14,413 bases of DNA from DASVEE01 sp036399695 (GTDB taxonomy: Bacteria > Acidobacteriota > Thermoanaerobaculia > Gp7-AA8). The translations under genes and the position numbers were made by a program. Under the pieces are notes generated by a model, which did not search any database, was not told the origin of the DNA, and saw nothing but the letters and a program-made list of their open reading frames with translations. Shown here piece after piece: positions 13,957-14,413 of this stretch; the stretch's first letter is position 1, and every line of letters begins with the position of its first letter. The stretch lies in NCBI GenBank assembly GCA_036399695.1, contig DASWMP010000313.1, forward strand, positions 1 through 14,413, given 5' to 3'.

Positions 13957-14274
13957 TCAGCCCTGAAAGTGCGGCAGCGCCCCGGCCAGACGAAGCGCGT
14001 CGTAGATCCCGAGCAGCGCTGCGGCCAGCGCAATGGACCACTGGACCCACGGGCCGCGCGCGACGCGCGCTCGCCATACCGCGGCAATCGCGAATAGCTG
14101 GCCGAGGATCGACAGCAACACGAGCACCAATATCGTGTCCGGGTCCGGAGGAATGGTCGTCGGCCCGTCGAAGGCGTACTTGTTCGTGGGCACTTGCAAG
14201 ACCCAGAAGGTCACGAATGCCGAGGCCGCGAGCGGCAGGATTCCGGCGAACCGTCGTTGTGTCATTGTCCTCAT
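13957..14274 (-). CDS. Small three-helix membrane protein of unknown function
   Basis: A 105-residue integral membrane protein. Predicted helices are about residues 9-27, 47-66 and 77-99, with Arg-rich ends (TQRR at the N-terminus, WRARVARG between helices 2 and 3) that favour a cytoplasmic face there. No family is recognised. The ATG at 14274 has no ribosome site; an in-frame ATG at 14265 is preceded by GAGGA and may be the real start, giving 102 residues. It is followed by the small exported gene in the same direction after 156 bases; joint transcription is possible but TATACT suggests a separate promoter. Confidence 0.7.
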   Translation of the reverse strand: MRTMTQRRFAGILPLAASAFVTFWVLQVPTNKYAFDGPTTIPPDPDTILVLVLLSILGQLFAIAAVWRARVARGPWVQWSIALAAALLGIYDALRLAGALPHFQG

Positions 14275-14413
14275 GATCGCGCGCGCGGGGCGGCGGCGAT
14301 CATGTTTACACGAGTCTTCGACGGGCGTGCAGCGGAGGTTCTGGGGCGGGCACGCGCTGGGCAGAGAGTCGCTGCCAGGCGCGATGGTGCGTCTTGGAGT
14401 GGGGGGGGGGGGG
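14275..14413. other. Right end with terminal G run
   Basis: No gene can be supported. The last 13 bases are all G after GGAGT. A run like this at the edge is typical of a two-colour Illumina dark-cycle artefact retained in assembly, so the final bases should not be trusted. The open frame from ATG 14302 lacks a ribosome site and the strong GC-third-position bias of the neighbours. Confidence 0.5.

Noticed and set aside
13396..13967. 20-nt direct repeat at 13396-13415 and 13948-13967 (19/20)
   Set aside because: One copy is intergenic and the other overlaps the stop of the membrane protein; there are only two copies, with no secondary structure or flanking similarity strong enough to call an element.
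14302..14413. Possible 5' end of a gene running off the right edge
   Set aside because: No ribosome site, weak third-position GC bias, and it ends in an artefactual G run.
1..14413. CRISPR arrays, tRNA/rRNA genes, riboswitches, integrase or transposase genes
   Set aside because: No regularly spaced direct repeats, no cloverleaf or rRNA motifs recognised, and no transposase or recombinase domains among the credible genes.

Overview
The window is GC-rich (by eye about two thirds) bacterial DNA. Strong purine-rich Shine-Dalgarno sites (GGAGG type) precede most starts. At least six genes encode secreted or exported proteins with adhesive or extracellular modules: a vWD domain, Ig-like domains, VCBS repeats, a type IX sorting tail and a kelch-type copper oxidase. 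This style fits a soil or environmental Acidobacteriota-like or neighbouring lineage, but I cannot assign a taxon from sequence alone. The left edge lies in a dispersed palindromic repeat and the right edge is a 13-base G run, so the window is probably an entire assembled contig.

Layout, left to right. 1-392 is non-coding and carries palindromic repeats. 393-4399 (+) is a two-gene unit: an unrecognised exported protein followed by a large exported alpha/beta hydrolase fused to a beta-sandwich, a vWD region and an Ig-like domain. 4400-4540 is a convergent gap with a REP-like hairpin and a perfect 11-bp terminator-like hairpin. 4541-6100 (-) is a secreted protein ending in a gliding-motility/T9SS type B sorting domain. 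6101-6794 is a divergent gap holding copy 1 of a ~160-bp inverted-repeat element. 6795-8378 (+) is a secreted galactose/glyoxal-oxidase-like copper radical oxidase with all five key residues visible. 8435-9418 (-) is an exported VCBS/FG-GAP repeat protein broken by two mutually compensating frameshifts. 9570-10412 (+) is a cytoplasmic coiled-coil protein of unknown role. 10413-10785 holds copy 2 of the inverted-repeat element, inside a 196-nt near-perfect hairpin. 11268-10786 (-) is a RidA-family protein, overlapping by 4 bp an upstream class V PLP-dependent enzyme (12419-11265, -), with a divergent LysR regulator at 12498-13382 (+). 13800-13483 (-) is a small six-cysteine exported protein and 14274-13957 (-) a small three-helix membrane protein.

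Two functional themes stand out. The left two thirds encodes an extracellular toolkit (hydrolase, oxidase, surface/adhesion modules). The right third encodes a compact metabolic unit in which a PLP enzyme, which may release reactive enamine/imine intermediates, is translationally coupled to a RidA-type imine deaminase and probably controlled by the adjacent LysR protein. The least explained structure is the pair of long inverted-repeat elements, conserved over their whole length but different in their outer flanks. They look like a non-autonomous mobile or structured repeat family.
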